Origin: Pirellulales bacterium
Lineage (GTDB): Bacteria > Planctomycetota > Planctomycetia > Pirellulales > Thermoguttaceae
DNA length: 39,168 nt
Assembly (NCBI GenBank): GCA_013360685.1
Contig: JABWBD010000019.1
Coordinates: 1 to 39,168, forward strand
Direction of reading: 5' to 3'
The translations under genes were made by a program, and so were the position numbers. Shown here in pieces: positions 24,893 to 34,210 of the stretch (position 1 is its first letter; every line of letters starts with the position of its first letter). The notes under the pieces were generated by a model. That model worked only from the letters and a program-made list of their open reading frames with translations. It did not search any database and was not told where the DNA came from.

Positions 24893-24907
24893 CAGGCCGA
24901 GAGGGTC

Positions 24908-26338
24908 CTATCCGGGCTGCATTCGCCGCAAGATGTCCCAATACGCCCCGCGGGCGCCTTGCGCGATGGCGTTGACCAGCCGTTGGTTCTCATTGTAGTT
25001 GTAGTCGGCAGCGGCGGGTTGGGGAACGTCGGAGGCCGGTTCGAAGAACCGGGGATCTCCGCCGATCAGTTCGCGAACCAGTCGCGCCGGATGGTCTCCT
25101 AGCGCGGGGGAGACGTAGAACGTCGGCCGCACCAGATCGATCGGTCCCTCGTACCGCCGGTGGATGCCGGGATTGCGGTCGAGCGGACCGTCGGTTTCGG
25201 CCAGACGCGCGGCTTCCGTTCCGGGATAAAGTCGAATCCCCAAAGCGGCCCCGGCACAATTGGGGTCGGTCTGTTGGAAGAAACGGATCGACTCGGCCAC
25301 GGTTTCCGGCGTTTCGCCCGGCCCGCCGAAAAGCAGGTCGAGCATCACCGCGATCCCGTGCCGCCGGCAGAGATGGACCACTTTGGCGATTTCCTCGCGG
25401 CGGTGCGGCTGCCGGTAGGTCCGCAGCATGGCAGGGCTGGCCGCGTCGCTGGTGAAATTGATGCCGGCGCACCCGGCCCGGCGCATGCGGCTGGCCAGGC
25501 CGTCGTCGAACGGAACGACCGCGAGGTAGGCATACCAGCGGACGCGGTCGCCGAGGCGGCGGCCGATCAACTCGTCGCAGACCGCGTGGGCGTGCCCAGC
25601 CGGGATATTGAACTCGCTATCGCAGAGGTGCAACACGTCGACGCCTTGGGCGAGCAGGGCCTCAGCCTCGTCGGCAACGTCCGCCGGACTGCGGAGCCGA
25701 GCCACATTCCCCTTGGCAAGCGGATCGGCGCAGTAGATGCATTGCCGAGGGCAGCCCCGTTTTGTCTCCAATCCCACCTGCCCACCGCGGCGAAAGTAAG
25801 TCGGGTTGTCGATCGCATCACGCGCGGCCGGGACTGCCAGCGAGGAAGGCCACGACGCCGCGTTGGCATGGATGGCCGTGCCGCTCGGCCATACGAGCCC
25901 CGGCACGCGGTCCCACCGCCGCTCCGCGCGAAGCTCCGCAACGAGCGCAACCAGGGCCGTCTCACCGTCGCCGCGGATGCCGAAGTCGGCCCCGCTCTGA
26001 ACGAGAACTTCCTCGGGAAATATCGAGTACCCAACTCCTCCGAGCACGATCGGCGCGTCGGTCAGTGCTCGAACCAACCCGACCGTCCCGGCCAGATCGG
26101 GCAAGAACCATGCCGCGCCGGGCCAGAAGCAGTCGTCGATGTTGCGAAACGACAGCCCCACGAGCTCCGGTTGGCTGTGTGCAAAGTATTCGCGGAGCGA
26201 GCAGGCCGGATCATCGACCAGGCACAGATCGAGCATGTCCACCGTTTCGCCTTGCCGCCGAGCGGCGCAGGCGAGGTAGTCTAAACCGATCGGCGCGATC
26301 GGCGGAGTCATGCGGTTCGTGTTGACCAACGTCAGCAT
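24908..26338 (-). CDS. B12-binding-domain radical SAM protein
   Basis: 476 residues. The N-terminal part (MLTLVNTNRMTPPIAPIGLD, LVGLSFRNIDD, IVLGGVGYSIFPEEVL) has the order of cobalamin-binding Rossmann domains. The 4Fe-4S motif is TKRGCPRQCIYCADP, Cys196-x3-Cys200-x2-Cys203, followed by LHLCDSEFNIP, DLLFGGPGET and LGIRLYPGTE, typical of the TIM barrel in anaerobic-type Elp3/MiaB-like sensors of this class. A distinctive C-terminus has DYNYNENQRLVNAIAQGARG. The reaction is unknown; relatives methylate or rearrange lipids, tetrapyrroles or peptides. It faces the deformylase end (15 bases) and lies downstream of the Skp-like gene. Confidence 0.85.
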   Translation of the reverse strand: MLTLVNTNRMTPPIAPIGLDYLACAARRQGETVDMLDLCLVDDPACSLREYFAHSQPELVGLSFRNIDDCFWPGAAWFLPDLAGTVGLVRALTDAPIVLGGVGYSIFPEEVLVQSGADFGIRGDGETALVALVAELRAERRWDRVPGLVWPSGTAIHANAASWPSSLAVPAARDAIDNPTYFRRGGQVGLETKRGCPRQCIYCADPLAKGNVARLRSPADVADEAEALLAQGVDVLHLCDSEFNIPAGHAHAVCDELIGRRLGDRVRWYAYLAVVPFDDGLASRMRRAGCAGINFTSDAASPAMLRTYRQPHRREEIAKVVHLCRRHGIAVMLDLLFGGPGETPETVAESIRFFQQTDPNCAGAALGIRLYPGTEAARLAETDGPLDRNPGIHRRYEGPIDLVRPTFYVSPALGDHPARLVRELIGGDPRFFEPASDVPQPAAADYNYNENQRLVNAIAQGARGAYWDILRRMQPG

Positions 26339-26527
26339 CGTATGACCGGAAAGAGAGACCGCTGCAACTCATGTGTTTCGCGACGAACTGCCCGATCGTC
26401 CGAATCCTCCACTCGGCGGCGATGGTCCGAACAAGCGGCGGATGGTATTGGTACACCGCCCCAACCCCTTCGGCCCCTGCCTGCCGGGCAAGGCGTTTCT
26501 CGCCTCCAAGCCGCACACTCCAAGTGC

Positions 26528-27040
26528 TCAACTCCGCTGCGCGGCAGCGTGTCCCGACTCTGCACGGCAGTTGGGGGTGAAATCATGGATCTGGGTGTAT
26601 TGGGCGATGGTGTCGACAAGGGCGTCATACGTGGCGTCGTAGATCCTGGATTGCTGCTGGCGGAATTCGCATCTTGCTCTCTCGATCCGCTCGCGGAGTT
26701 GGGCCTCGCGCCGGGCGATCCTCGCCGCCACGAGGCGGTGGGCTTCGGACTCCGGATCCAACATGCCGAGCCGCTGCCTGGCTTCGTGCAGCTCGCGCCG
26801 GGCCGCCACCATCTGATCGGCCAGGACCGCGCGGCAACCCTTGAGTTCGTCCATCGCGCGCACGACGCCGGGATGGCAGCGGAAGGACTGTGTAATATCA
26901 ATAGCCGCCACCTGGGCGTGCCGCAAGGCATGCGAGGACCGACGCGGGTTGACGTCAGCCGCATGGTTCATCGCGGAACCGGCAACGAGAAAGGCCGCGG
27001 CGGCCATACGACGCGACCGGACCGGGGACAACCGTTTCAT
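26528..27040 (-). CDS. Skp/OmpH-like periplasmic chaperone, short C-terminus
   Basis: 170 residues from MKRLSPVRSRRMAAAAFLVA, a signal peptide ending near NHAADV. VAAIDITQSFRCHPGVVRAM is the OmpH family entry strand and helix; a long charged coiled coil follows (about 75-150: MVAARRELHEARQRLGMLDP, RIERARCEFRQQQSRIYDAT). Skp trimers hold unfolded outer-membrane proteins in the periplasm. In typical members the last part returns to a beta strand (about 20 residues more); here the protein ends in NCRAESGHAAAQRS, so the C-terminus may be frameshifted. No BamA gene is nearby. Confidence 0.7.
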   Translation of the reverse strand: MKRLSPVRSRRMAAAAFLVAGSAMNHAADVNPRRSSHALRHAQVAAIDITQSFRCHPGVVRAMDELKGCRAVLADQMVAARRELHEARQRLGMLDPESEAHRLVAARIARREAQLRERIERARCEFRQQQSRIYDATYDALVDTIAQYTQIHDFTPNCRAESGHAAAQRS

Positions 27041-27569
27041 GACAAGCACTCCATTGCTTGAAGAAGAGAAGAGGTTGCGGAGTCGCACATCTCCGGATCC
27101 AGCGTGTGCTGGTCGGTGGATGGAGAAGCAACTGCCGTGCCGGATGGCGAACGGCCACCGAGTCGCGGCGGCCTGGAGAATGCAAGTCGTTTTTTGGAGA
27201 GGAGTTACAGTTGCCGGCCGGAGTGCGAAGCTACCGAACAACCCAGCGGTGCACCAACTCGCGTTGTAAAATGTCCAAATGGCAGGTAAGAAGTGCGGGC
27301 AAGCCCGACCGGACCCCGCCGCTTAAGGCGGCGACAGGTCAAGAGAGTTGGGGCGATACTCGCGGGCAGACCGAACCACCTACTAGAGCTATCGCTGCGG
27401 CCATCGGCCTTGTTCCGAAGGCCTGACCGGCAAAAGTGTCTGAATCGCCGTCGAGGGTGTAAAATCCATCGGGCGGCGGCCTTGGAATCCTCCCGGGGTG
27501 CCGACGTGTAGAATTCGCCGGGTTGTTGGGGCACCAGGGGAAAGCCTCGTCGAAGATCTCTTCCGGACT
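27041..27569. other. 529-bp divergent intergenic region
   Basis: Lies between the Skp-like gene and the epimerase gene. Contains a GC hairpin CGCCGC-TTAAG-GCGGCG at 27317-27333 without a T-run, and AT-richer stretches (TAAAAT near 27460, TAGAAT at 27509-27514) that could be -10 elements for the epimerase. No gene recognised. Confidence 0.5.
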
Positions 27570-28469
27570 ATGAACATTGCCATTACTGGGGCGACCGGGT
27601 TCTTGGGTCGCTATATTGCACTCCGGCTTGCTTCCCAAGGGCACACCTGCCGTTGCTGGTATCGGTCCGGCAGCGACCGTGGCGGGTTCGACCAGGTCGA
27701 ATCGCGAATCGAATGGGTGCCAGGGGAACTCGGTGACGCGAAGTCGACCCGTTCGCTGGTCGAAGGGTGCAGTGCCGTCGTGCACGCCGCGCTGTTTCAC
27801 CCCGGCGGGGGTTTTCGGGGCGCCGAGGGGAACCTCGTCGAGTACGTCGATCGGAATGTCCTCGGCAGCTTGCGGCTGATCGACACCGCGCGGCGGGCCG
27901 GCGCCGGCCGTTTCGTCTTCATTTCCACCTGCGCGGTCCACGAGATCATCCTGCAGGACCGCGAGCTGGATGAAACGCATCCCACCTGGGCCACCAGCCA
28001 CTACGGCGCCCACAAGGCGGCCATCGAGCAGTTTGTCTACAGTTACGGACTCGGCAACGGCTATGCGATCTGCGCGTTGAGGCCGACGGGCATCTACGGG
28101 ATGGCCAGGCCGGTCCACGAGAGCAAGTGGTTTGACCTGGTCCAGGCCGTTGTGCGCGGAGAGGACGTGGAGTGCACCGGCGGCGGCAAGGAGGTCCACG
28201 CGGCCGACGTGGCCCGGGCCGTCGAAATGCTTCTCACCGCGGGCGGCGTGGCCGGGCAGGTCTACAACTGCTACGATCGCTACGTCTCGCACCACGAAGT
28301 GGCAACGATCGCGCGGCAGATCTCCGGCGGCAACAGCCGGATTGAAGGCGAGCCGAGCGCGCCGAAGAACCAGATCGTCACCGACAAGATCCGGCGGCTG
28401 GGAATGGAGTTTGGCGGCCGCCCGCTCTTGGAGGAGACAATCCGCGAAATGGTGGAAGCGGCGAGGTGA
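27570..28469 (+). CDS. NAD(P)-dependent sugar epimerase/dehydratase, extended SDR
   Basis: 299 residues. Cofactor loop GATGFLG (7-13) near the N-terminus, Ser119 in FVFISTCAV, and the catalytic Tyr145/Lys149 in TSHYGAHKAA; RPTGIYGMARP follows, as in extended SDRs that act on nucleotide sugars or lipid-linked substrates. A C-terminal VYNCYDRYVSHHEVA is the usual substrate-side element. ATG 27570 begins MNIAITGATG with the standard spacing to the fold. Exact substrate unknown. It is convergent with the beta-helix gene, 10 bases away, in a neighbourhood of polysaccharide-related genes. Confidence 0.85.
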   Translation: MNIAITGATGFLGRYIALRLASQGHTCRCWYRSGSDRGGFDQVESRIEWVPGELGDAKSTRSLVEGCSAVVHAALFHPGGGFRGAEGNLVEYVDRNVLGSLRLIDTARRAGAGRFVFISTCAVHEIILQDRELDETHPTWATSHYGAHKAAIEQFVYSYGLGNGYAICALRPTGIYGMARPVHESKWFDLVQAVVRGEDVECTGGGKEVHAADVARAVEMLLTAGGVAGQVYNCYDRYVSHHEVATIARQISGGNSRIEGEPSAPKNQIVTDKIRRLGMEFGGRPLLEETIREMVEAAR

Positions 28470-28479
28470 CCCGTAGAAG

Positions 28480-29919
28480 TCACTGCGCGAACGAGGCCAG
28501 GTCCGCCCCGATCGGTTTTCCGTCGATTCTCAGTCGCAGCGTTCCACTGAGCAGGGCCGCTGCGTCTACGGCCTGCCATCGCGAATGCGAGTCCTGGCCG
28601 CCGGCCTGCTGGTATTGCTGGAACTCGGGGCCTTGGTAGGTCGTGGGCCCAAAGCGGAAGTGCACGAGATCGTAGATATTGCGGTCGGCCTCCCACGCGA
28701 TGCCCGGCCCTGTTTCGATCGAGGATCCCGGGCCGGCGATCACGGAATAGGTCAGTAATGCTCCCTGTCCGCCGATCGCCAGCGCGAGGCCGACGAGCGT
28801 CACGTGCCGCCCTTCCAGCCGCGCGCGGTCCGCGACCCGTAGACGGATGGAAGCGGGAGGGTTGTCCGGAGCGGGCTGGACCACGACGTTGTCGAGCCTG
28901 AGAACACAGATGTCCGCGGGCGATTTGCCGCCCTGGACCAGCAAACCGTTGTCGGCACCGCACTGGATGCGGCTATTGGCGATTTCGTGCCTGTTCGGGC
29001 CGGCGCCCGGATAGAAATAGACCTCGTAGCCGACGTTGTCCTTGATGAAGAGCCGGGTATTGACCGAGTTGCCCACGGTGCAGAGCCCGGTACCGTTGCC
29101 AGTGGAAAAGAACCCATCGACCCGCACGGTGCTGTCGCCGTGCGCGCTGAGGCCGTCGTCGCCGCACTCGATCGAGGAGATGTTTTCAAAGAGGACGTCT
29201 CCGATGGCCGCTCCCGCCGGAGTCGGACTGATGTTGTAGCCGTCGTTGAGGACATGGGTCGCCGTCAAATTCCGGACCACCAGGTCGTGGACCGCGCCAT
29301 GGACGGACACGCCGTTGACCAGCCAAGGCGTGGCGATGCGGCATTCGGAGAGTTCTTGGGACGGATCGATCCGGACATAGAAGGCGTGATCGTCGTCCTT
29401 CTGGTAGGTCCACTCGCCGGGCTTCAACTCGGAAGGGCTCTTGTACGGGGCGTTGGTTCCCTTCATGCAGCGGCCCATGCGGTTCATCCGGCCATCGAAG
29501 AGGAAGAACCATCGCCATCCCCACTCCTCGAGCCGCCGCAGCGGGCGGTCGAAGAGCGTCGTGTTGCGGTACAGTCCGGGAGCGACTTTCTGCCACTGGG
29601 CCGGGTCGATCTCGCGCGATCCTTCGATCACGGCGCCGTGGCCGTCGATCACCAGCGGCTTGCCCGGTTCTCCCTTCTTGCCGGTCAGGTCGACGCTTTC
29701 CCGATAGACGGCCTTCGCCAGGTGGACGGTATCGCCGGGCCCGGCGAGCCGCACTCCACGGAGGATGGTCTGCACCGGCCCGCTCTTCCCTTGGGCCGCC
29801 GGCGACTGACCGTCGGCAGCATCGTCGCCAGTGTGCGGATCGACGTAGATATCGGCACTACGCGTGAATCCCGAGGCAAGCAGGAGGGCCAGGACCGTGA
29901 GCAGGATGCGATGGCACAT
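28480..29919 (-). CDS. Secreted right-handed beta-helix protein
   Basis: 479 residues: signal peptide MCHRILLTVLALLLASGFTR, then ADIYVDPHTGDDAADGQSPA, the DUF1565/PbH1 entry. Beta-helix rungs follow, for example HDLVVRNLTATHVLNDGYNI, DVLFENISSIECGDDGLSAH and RHEIANSRIQCGADNGLLVQ. C-DDG-L-S-A-H resembles the GDDxxH pattern of GH28-type enzymes, but I do not claim activity. Its ATG overlaps the stop of the preceding gene by one base (TAATG), so translation is coupled. Third gene of a minus-strand operon started by the FHA-phosphatase. Confidence 0.85.
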   Translation of the reverse strand: MCHRILLTVLALLLASGFTRSADIYVDPHTGDDAADGQSPAAQGKSGPVQTILRGVRLAGPGDTVHLAKAVYRESVDLTGKKGEPGKPLVIDGHGAVIEGSREIDPAQWQKVAPGLYRNTTLFDRPLRRLEEWGWRWFFLFDGRMNRMGRCMKGTNAPYKSPSELKPGEWTYQKDDDHAFYVRIDPSQELSECRIATPWLVNGVSVHGAVHDLVVRNLTATHVLNDGYNISPTPAGAAIGDVLFENISSIECGDDGLSAHGDSTVRVDGFFSTGNGTGLCTVGNSVNTRLFIKDNVGYEVYFYPGAGPNRHEIANSRIQCGADNGLLVQGGKSPADICVLRLDNVVVQPAPDNPPASIRLRVADRARLEGRHVTLVGLALAIGGQGALLTYSVIAGPGSSIETGPGIAWEADRNIYDLVHFRFGPTTYQGPEFQQYQQAGGQDSHSRWQAVDAAALLSGTLRLRIDGKPIGADLASFAQ

Positions 29920-31919
29920 TACCAGGACCAGTGCGTTTGGACGTTGTCGACGTGGATCTCGCCTTTTGTACAGGCGAAGGCCAATCCATCGAAGACGAGC
30001 TTGTCGGCCTGGATCTTCCCCGACGCACCGGACTGCCCTTGGATGCGAAGTCCATACGTCTCGGACTCGAGATCGACGTCCAGGCACACGGTCGTCCAGG
30101 CGCCTTCCGCGACGGTACGGCCGGTCGTCGACCACTGCTTGCCGTTCCAGACGGAAAGAACTCCCTTGCCGTCGATTTTCAGTTGCAGGTTTTGCTCCGT
30201 GGCAGCCGGCAGACCGGGGCCGCCTCGCCTGTCGTGGAGCAGAGACATTCCGCACTCGGATCCGGGCTGCCGCATGAGGTCGAAGCCGACGACGGCCTTG
30301 CCTTTCGAGATCGGATCGTCCGGCCAGCTCGAACCGGTCCGCCGGGTAATCTCCAGTCCAAGTCCCTTTTCCCGGAGACAGGCCGCCATGCCGGCGCCTC
30401 CCTTGCCGGAGACATCGACCAGGGCCGGGCTTTGCGCGGGATCCAGGGTCAGCGGGCCCGCGAAGCCGGGCGAGCGGTTCCGGCTTGCGTAGTAGCGAGG
30501 ATCGCCGATGTAGTAGCGCCGGCTGCCGGTCCGGTAGTCGAGACAACCGGTCTTTTCCAGCGGACCGGATTGAAAGTCCTGATCGATCCAGGCGATCTTG
30601 CCGTGTCGCTTCAGGTTTGCCGCGAGCTGCTCCTGGCGCTGGCTCTTGACCGATGCGACGTCCCGGTTGGCGGCGTCGTAATAGCCGTCGGCCCCGGGGA
30701 TGTAGTTCCTGGACCTGCTGATCAGTTGGACCTTGTTGCCGCTCCGTTCGATCTCGTTGCGGATCTCTTCATAGGGCGTGACCCCGATGGCGCCGTCGCC
30801 CCAGGTAAGATAGTTTTCTTTCCTGAAATCGTAGGCGCCGCAACCGCCCGCCATCCAGGTGCGAACGATGAGCACGTCGATCAAGCCTTCCTGGATCCAG
30901 GTCCGCCAATGGATCTTCATGTTGCCGAACGGCGGGCCGAAGTAATCGCCGCCCTGCGTGTTGACGGCGATCCGGACCCGCGGGTCCACTTTCCTGAGCT
31001 CGGCTCCGAGCTCGCGCAGAAACTGGGTCAGGTACTCGCCGCGCAGATCGCGCCACTTCTCGACCATTGCGTCCTTCCGGTCAAAACGCGGATCGGCATA
31101 GTCGAAGCGCGGGTCGGTCAGGATGTCGACTCCGTGGCGTTTCTTGAACTCGTCGGCGATGATCTTGTTGAACCCGTACTGGTCGCCGTCGAGTCCGGGG
31201 CTGGAGTGGGAGTGGAGATAGACCAGCACGCCGTCGGGATGGTACTTGGCGACGAAATCCAGGTACTGGTGGATTTTTCGTTTTCGTACCGCGGGGTAGG
31301 CCATTTCCGGCACACCCCACTGGACTTCGCCTTTGCGATCGACGTTCTCCAGACCGGGGTGGTCGTCGAAGTACGTGTGCCGCCAGGGAAACCCGGTCCA
31401 GAACCGGTGTTTCTTGTCCGGCGGCGTTCCTTCGTCGTAGATGCTGTGCCAGAAGAAAAACTTCAGTCCCATCTTTCCGGCGAGTTCTCTGGCGGAGAGG
31501 GTCGTGTCTTCGGCCGCGTGGATCTTGTCCGCCTCCGATTTGATGAGGCTCGCCTCGGCGTAGATCGAGGACTGGTTCCACTTCCAATCGGGCATGGGCA
31601 GGTTTTCGGCCCTCCAGTAGACCTGGGTGAATCCGCTGCGTTTCCAGGAGGACATCATCCGCTCGATCTGGCCGCGGTTGTAGAGGGCGGCGTCGGTTTC
31701 CGGGCCGTAGAAGATGATCAAGTCGCCCCAACTGACGAGCATGAGTTTCTCGTGGACGCCCTGGGACCGTTCCCGTGCGGCAGGTTCGGAGAGTTCCGGC
31801 CAGCCGCCGGCCATGCCGGGTGTCCGGAGGGGCTCTTCTTCGGCTTCGGCGCCGGGCGGCCACGCGAGGAACCCGATCAAGAGTGATGCGCAAACGGCAG
31901 CGGAGATTCGTCGTGTCAT
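29919..31919 (-). CDS. Secreted TIM-barrel glycoside-hydrolase-like protein
   Basis: 666 residues with a signal peptide (MTRRISAAVCASLLIGFLAW, cut near AEAEEE). The body has the feel of GHL10/GH-like barrels: LMLVSWGDLIIFYGPETDAA, FTQVYWRAENLPMPDWKWNQ, KYHPDGVLVYLHSHSSPGLD, VRIAVNTQGGDYFG and LIDVLIVRTWMAGGC. The last 190 residues look like a beta-sandwich (LQLKIDGKGVLSVWNGKQWS; DVDLESETYGLRIQGQSG), common as a carbohydrate-binding module. Substrate unknown. It lies 25 bases behind the phosphatase and overlaps the beta-helix gene, so the three are probably one transcript. Confidence 0.75.
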   Translation of the reverse strand: MTRRISAAVCASLLIGFLAWPPGAEAEEEPLRTPGMAGGWPELSEPAARERSQGVHEKLMLVSWGDLIIFYGPETDAALYNRGQIERMMSSWKRSGFTQVYWRAENLPMPDWKWNQSSIYAEASLIKSEADKIHAAEDTTLSARELAGKMGLKFFFWHSIYDEGTPPDKKHRFWTGFPWRHTYFDDHPGLENVDRKGEVQWGVPEMAYPAVRKRKIHQYLDFVAKYHPDGVLVYLHSHSSPGLDGDQYGFNKIIADEFKKRHGVDILTDPRFDYADPRFDRKDAMVEKWRDLRGEYLTQFLRELGAELRKVDPRVRIAVNTQGGDYFGPPFGNMKIHWRTWIQEGLIDVLIVRTWMAGGCGAYDFRKENYLTWGDGAIGVTPYEEIRNEIERSGNKVQLISRSRNYIPGADGYYDAANRDVASVKSQRQEQLAANLKRHGKIAWIDQDFQSGPLEKTGCLDYRTGSRRYYIGDPRYYASRNRSPGFAGPLTLDPAQSPALVDVSGKGGAGMAACLREKGLGLEITRRTGSSWPDDPISKGKAVVGFDLMRQPGSECGMSLLHDRRGGPGLPAATEQNLQLKIDGKGVLSVWNGKQWSTTGRTVAEGAWTTVCLDVDLESETYGLRIQGQSGASGKIQADKLVFDGLAFACTKGEIHVDNVQTHWSW

Positions 31920-31944
31920 GGGCTTCCTCTGAACGTGGCGGTCC

Positions 31945-33579
31945 TCACTCGGGAACGCGTCCGAAGATGACCAGCGACATATCATCGAATTGTTCGCTGC
32001 CCGCCACGTGTTGGCGGATGTCGTCCAGCAAGGACTTGGCGAGATCCGCAGGTTCTTTCGTTTCGGAGGACTCCAGATGCCGGCGGATGCGACCGGTCGA
32101 GTAGAGCTCTCCCGCGGAATTCATCGCTTCGCTGAGCCCGTCGCTGTAGAGAACGGCGCACTCGCCCGGGTGGAGTTGAATCTGCGTGGTCGTGTAGGCG
32201 AACTCGGGCATCACTCCCAGCGGAATGCCGCGGACCTGGAGATCCGCCGGTTCCTCGACGCTTCCATCGCGCCGGCGGACCATGGGAGACATGTGGCCCG
32301 CGCTGGCCAGCGTGATCGCGTGGGTCGCCGGGTCGAGGATGCAGACCACGAGGGTGACGAAGCGGACGCCGGCCTGGGAGCCGCAGACCTCGGCGTTGAC
32401 GGCGGCCATAGTCTTGCAGAGATCCGTGGGATTGGCCAACAGCGCCAATTTACAGCAGGCGGAGACCTTCGCCATCATCAGCGCGGCGGGAACGCCTTTG
32501 CCGGCGACGTCGCCGAGGAGCACGGCGCAATGGCCGCCCGGGAGCCTGAGATAGTCGTAGAAATCGCCTCCCACCTGGTTGGCGGATTGGTAATGCGACC
32601 AGAAGCGATAGCCCGGGATCTCGGGGTTTTCCACGGGCAAGAAACTGTGCTGGACCTGCTTTGCCAGTTCCAGTTCTCGCTCCAGCTTGGCATGTCTCAT
32701 TCGCTCGTGATGGATCTGTGTGAACTGGATCGACATCGAGGCCTGGATGGCCACGGTGGAGAGGATCTGCAGGTCGTTGGCGTTGAACCGCCTCCGCGGA
32801 TCGTCGGTATCCAGTTGGATGACGCCCAGGGCCGTCGAATCCTGGGCGAGCAAGGGCGCGCACATCACCGAGCGGATGGGAAGGCTTATGAGACTCTCGG
32901 ACGGGATGCCGATGTCCTGGCGCGCGTCCTCGCTGAGGATCGCCTGCCGCTGGGCGAGCGCCTTCTCGACGATCGTCCGGCTGTAGCGGACGTTCTCGGA
33001 CGACTCTCGCCGCAGCTTCATGGCTCGAGGGATGAGGCGTTCCCGTTCGCGCAGCAGGACGAGTCCGCGGTCGGCGGCGGGGAAGATGTCGAACAGGCCG
33101 TCGAGCATCTGGCCCAGCACTTTCTGGAACTCGAGCGTGGGACCTAATGCCTGCGTGATCCGGAGCATTGCTTCGAGTCTCGCTTCGGCGGGAGAACCGC
33201 GGAGCACGCTGAGGGTGCTGGTTGCGTCGAGGCTGGAGACGACGCTGCCGCCGTCGTGCGCGATGGCGCTGTCCTCCGCCGACGCGTCGGCCGACTGAAG
33301 CACGAAGGTCGTCTCGCAGATCACGATACGATCGCCCGGCTTCAACTTCAGGCGACGATCGACCCTGCTGCCGTTGACGTATGTGCCATTACGGCTGCCG
33401 AGATCCTCGATCCAACATGCCTCTGCGTCGGGGACCAGCCGGGCATGGCGGCGGCTGACCGCGGGGAAATCGATCATGACGCCGCACGTTCTCTCGCGCC
33501 CGATGACGACCTCGTTATCGCCGAGTTGGCAGCGCTCGGGCGAGGCCGGTCCCTCGACGACGGTCAACAGATAGGGCAT
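31945..33579 (-). CDS. FHA-GAF-PP2C (SpoIIE/RsbU-type) serine phosphatase
   Basis: 544 residues in three domains: FHA (about 1-95; VVIGRE, SRRHARL, DLGSRNGTYVNG, with the phosphothreonine-binding Arg28, Ser42, His45 and Asn64), GAF (about 130-300) and PP2C/SpoIIE (about 310-540; VGGDFYDYLRL, GDVAGKGVPAALMMAK, ASAGHMSPM, LYSDGLSEAMN, FDDMSLVIF), with all metal-binding aspartates present. No membrane segment. FHA reads a phosphothreonine, GAF may bind a small ligand, and the phosphatase usually acts on an anti-sigma antagonist or similar. GGAG lies before ATG 33579. It heads the operon of two secreted proteins, an unusual pairing. Confidence 0.93.
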   Translation of the reverse strand: MPYLLTVVEGPASPERCQLGDNEVVIGRERTCGVMIDFPAVSRRHARLVPDAEACWIEDLGSRNGTYVNGSRVDRRLKLKPGDRIVICETTFVLQSADASAEDSAIAHDGGSVVSSLDATSTLSVLRGSPAEARLEAMLRITQALGPTLEFQKVLGQMLDGLFDIFPAADRGLVLLRERERLIPRAMKLRRESSENVRYSRTIVEKALAQRQAILSEDARQDIGIPSESLISLPIRSVMCAPLLAQDSTALGVIQLDTDDPRRRFNANDLQILSTVAIQASMSIQFTQIHHERMRHAKLERELELAKQVQHSFLPVENPEIPGYRFWSHYQSANQVGGDFYDYLRLPGGHCAVLLGDVAGKGVPAALMMAKVSACCKLALLANPTDLCKTMAAVNAEVCGSQAGVRFVTLVVCILDPATHAITLASAGHMSPMVRRRDGSVEEPADLQVRGIPLGVMPEFAYTTTQIQLHPGECAVLYSDGLSEAMNSAGELYSTGRIRRHLESSETKEPADLAKSLLDDIRQHVAGSEQFDDMSLVIFGRVPE

Positions 33580-34210
33580 AGCAAAACATCTCCATCAAAG
33601 CCTGCCGACCACTCGGAGTGGGGACCGTATTCTAAATCATCGAGGAAGGCTGGACCAGTCCCGGCCCCGGGGTGGGGCGTCCAGCGGAGCCAGGGGCGAC
33701 GTGTTTGGGAAATGGGGCGAGTGGTCATTGGTCAACGGTCATTGTAAATGTGCTGTGGATCAGGAGTTGGGACTTGGGGGATTTTTGCAGGTTGACATCG
33801 CCCAACAGGGGGAGGGAGGTGGTGCATGAATGGGCCGCAGAGCCTGTCGCGAAGGGCGCAGCCCTGGACGCGAAAACGGCCCGACCGATCGTTTCCCATT
33901 CACCACCCGCAGTTTCGCAACGCCCCTCCATATTCTATACATACGTCCAAGTACACACCCGAGATCAGCACAGCCGAGCCACGACGCCACGATCGCAAGA
34001 CAAGACCGCGCGCAGTTGTCCCAACCACTCCGCCACGGCGAGGTCAAGCAATGTGCTCCTCGATTCTCGACCCCGTTGGCAATCCGCGCCACAAGCATTT
34101 GCTGCGCGCTCCGTTCGGGCCAGCTTGTTTACCACTTGCGAGGCCGGCTACAATGGCCCCGTGCCCAGTGCGATCGACAGCAAGGACTTCAAGATGGAGG
34201 CCCCAGACCC
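33580..34210. other. 631-bp divergent intergenic region
   Basis: Separates the phosphatase operon from the lyase gene and should hold promoters for both. A three-unit 7-bp repeat GTCATTG-GTCAACG-GTCATTG lies at 33724-33744. The frame of the lyase is open from 33830, but its translation before 34211 has no coding character. Confidence 0.6.
34125..34154 (+). promoter_or_regulatory. Possible promoter of the heparinase-like gene
   Basis: TTGTTT (34125-34130) and TACAAT (34149-34154) with an 18-base spacer, about 55 bases before the ATG at 34211. Confidence 0.4.

Noticed and set aside
33830-34210. 127-residue N-terminal extension of the lyase
   Set aside because: Non-coding composition, and the signal peptide begins exactly at 34211.
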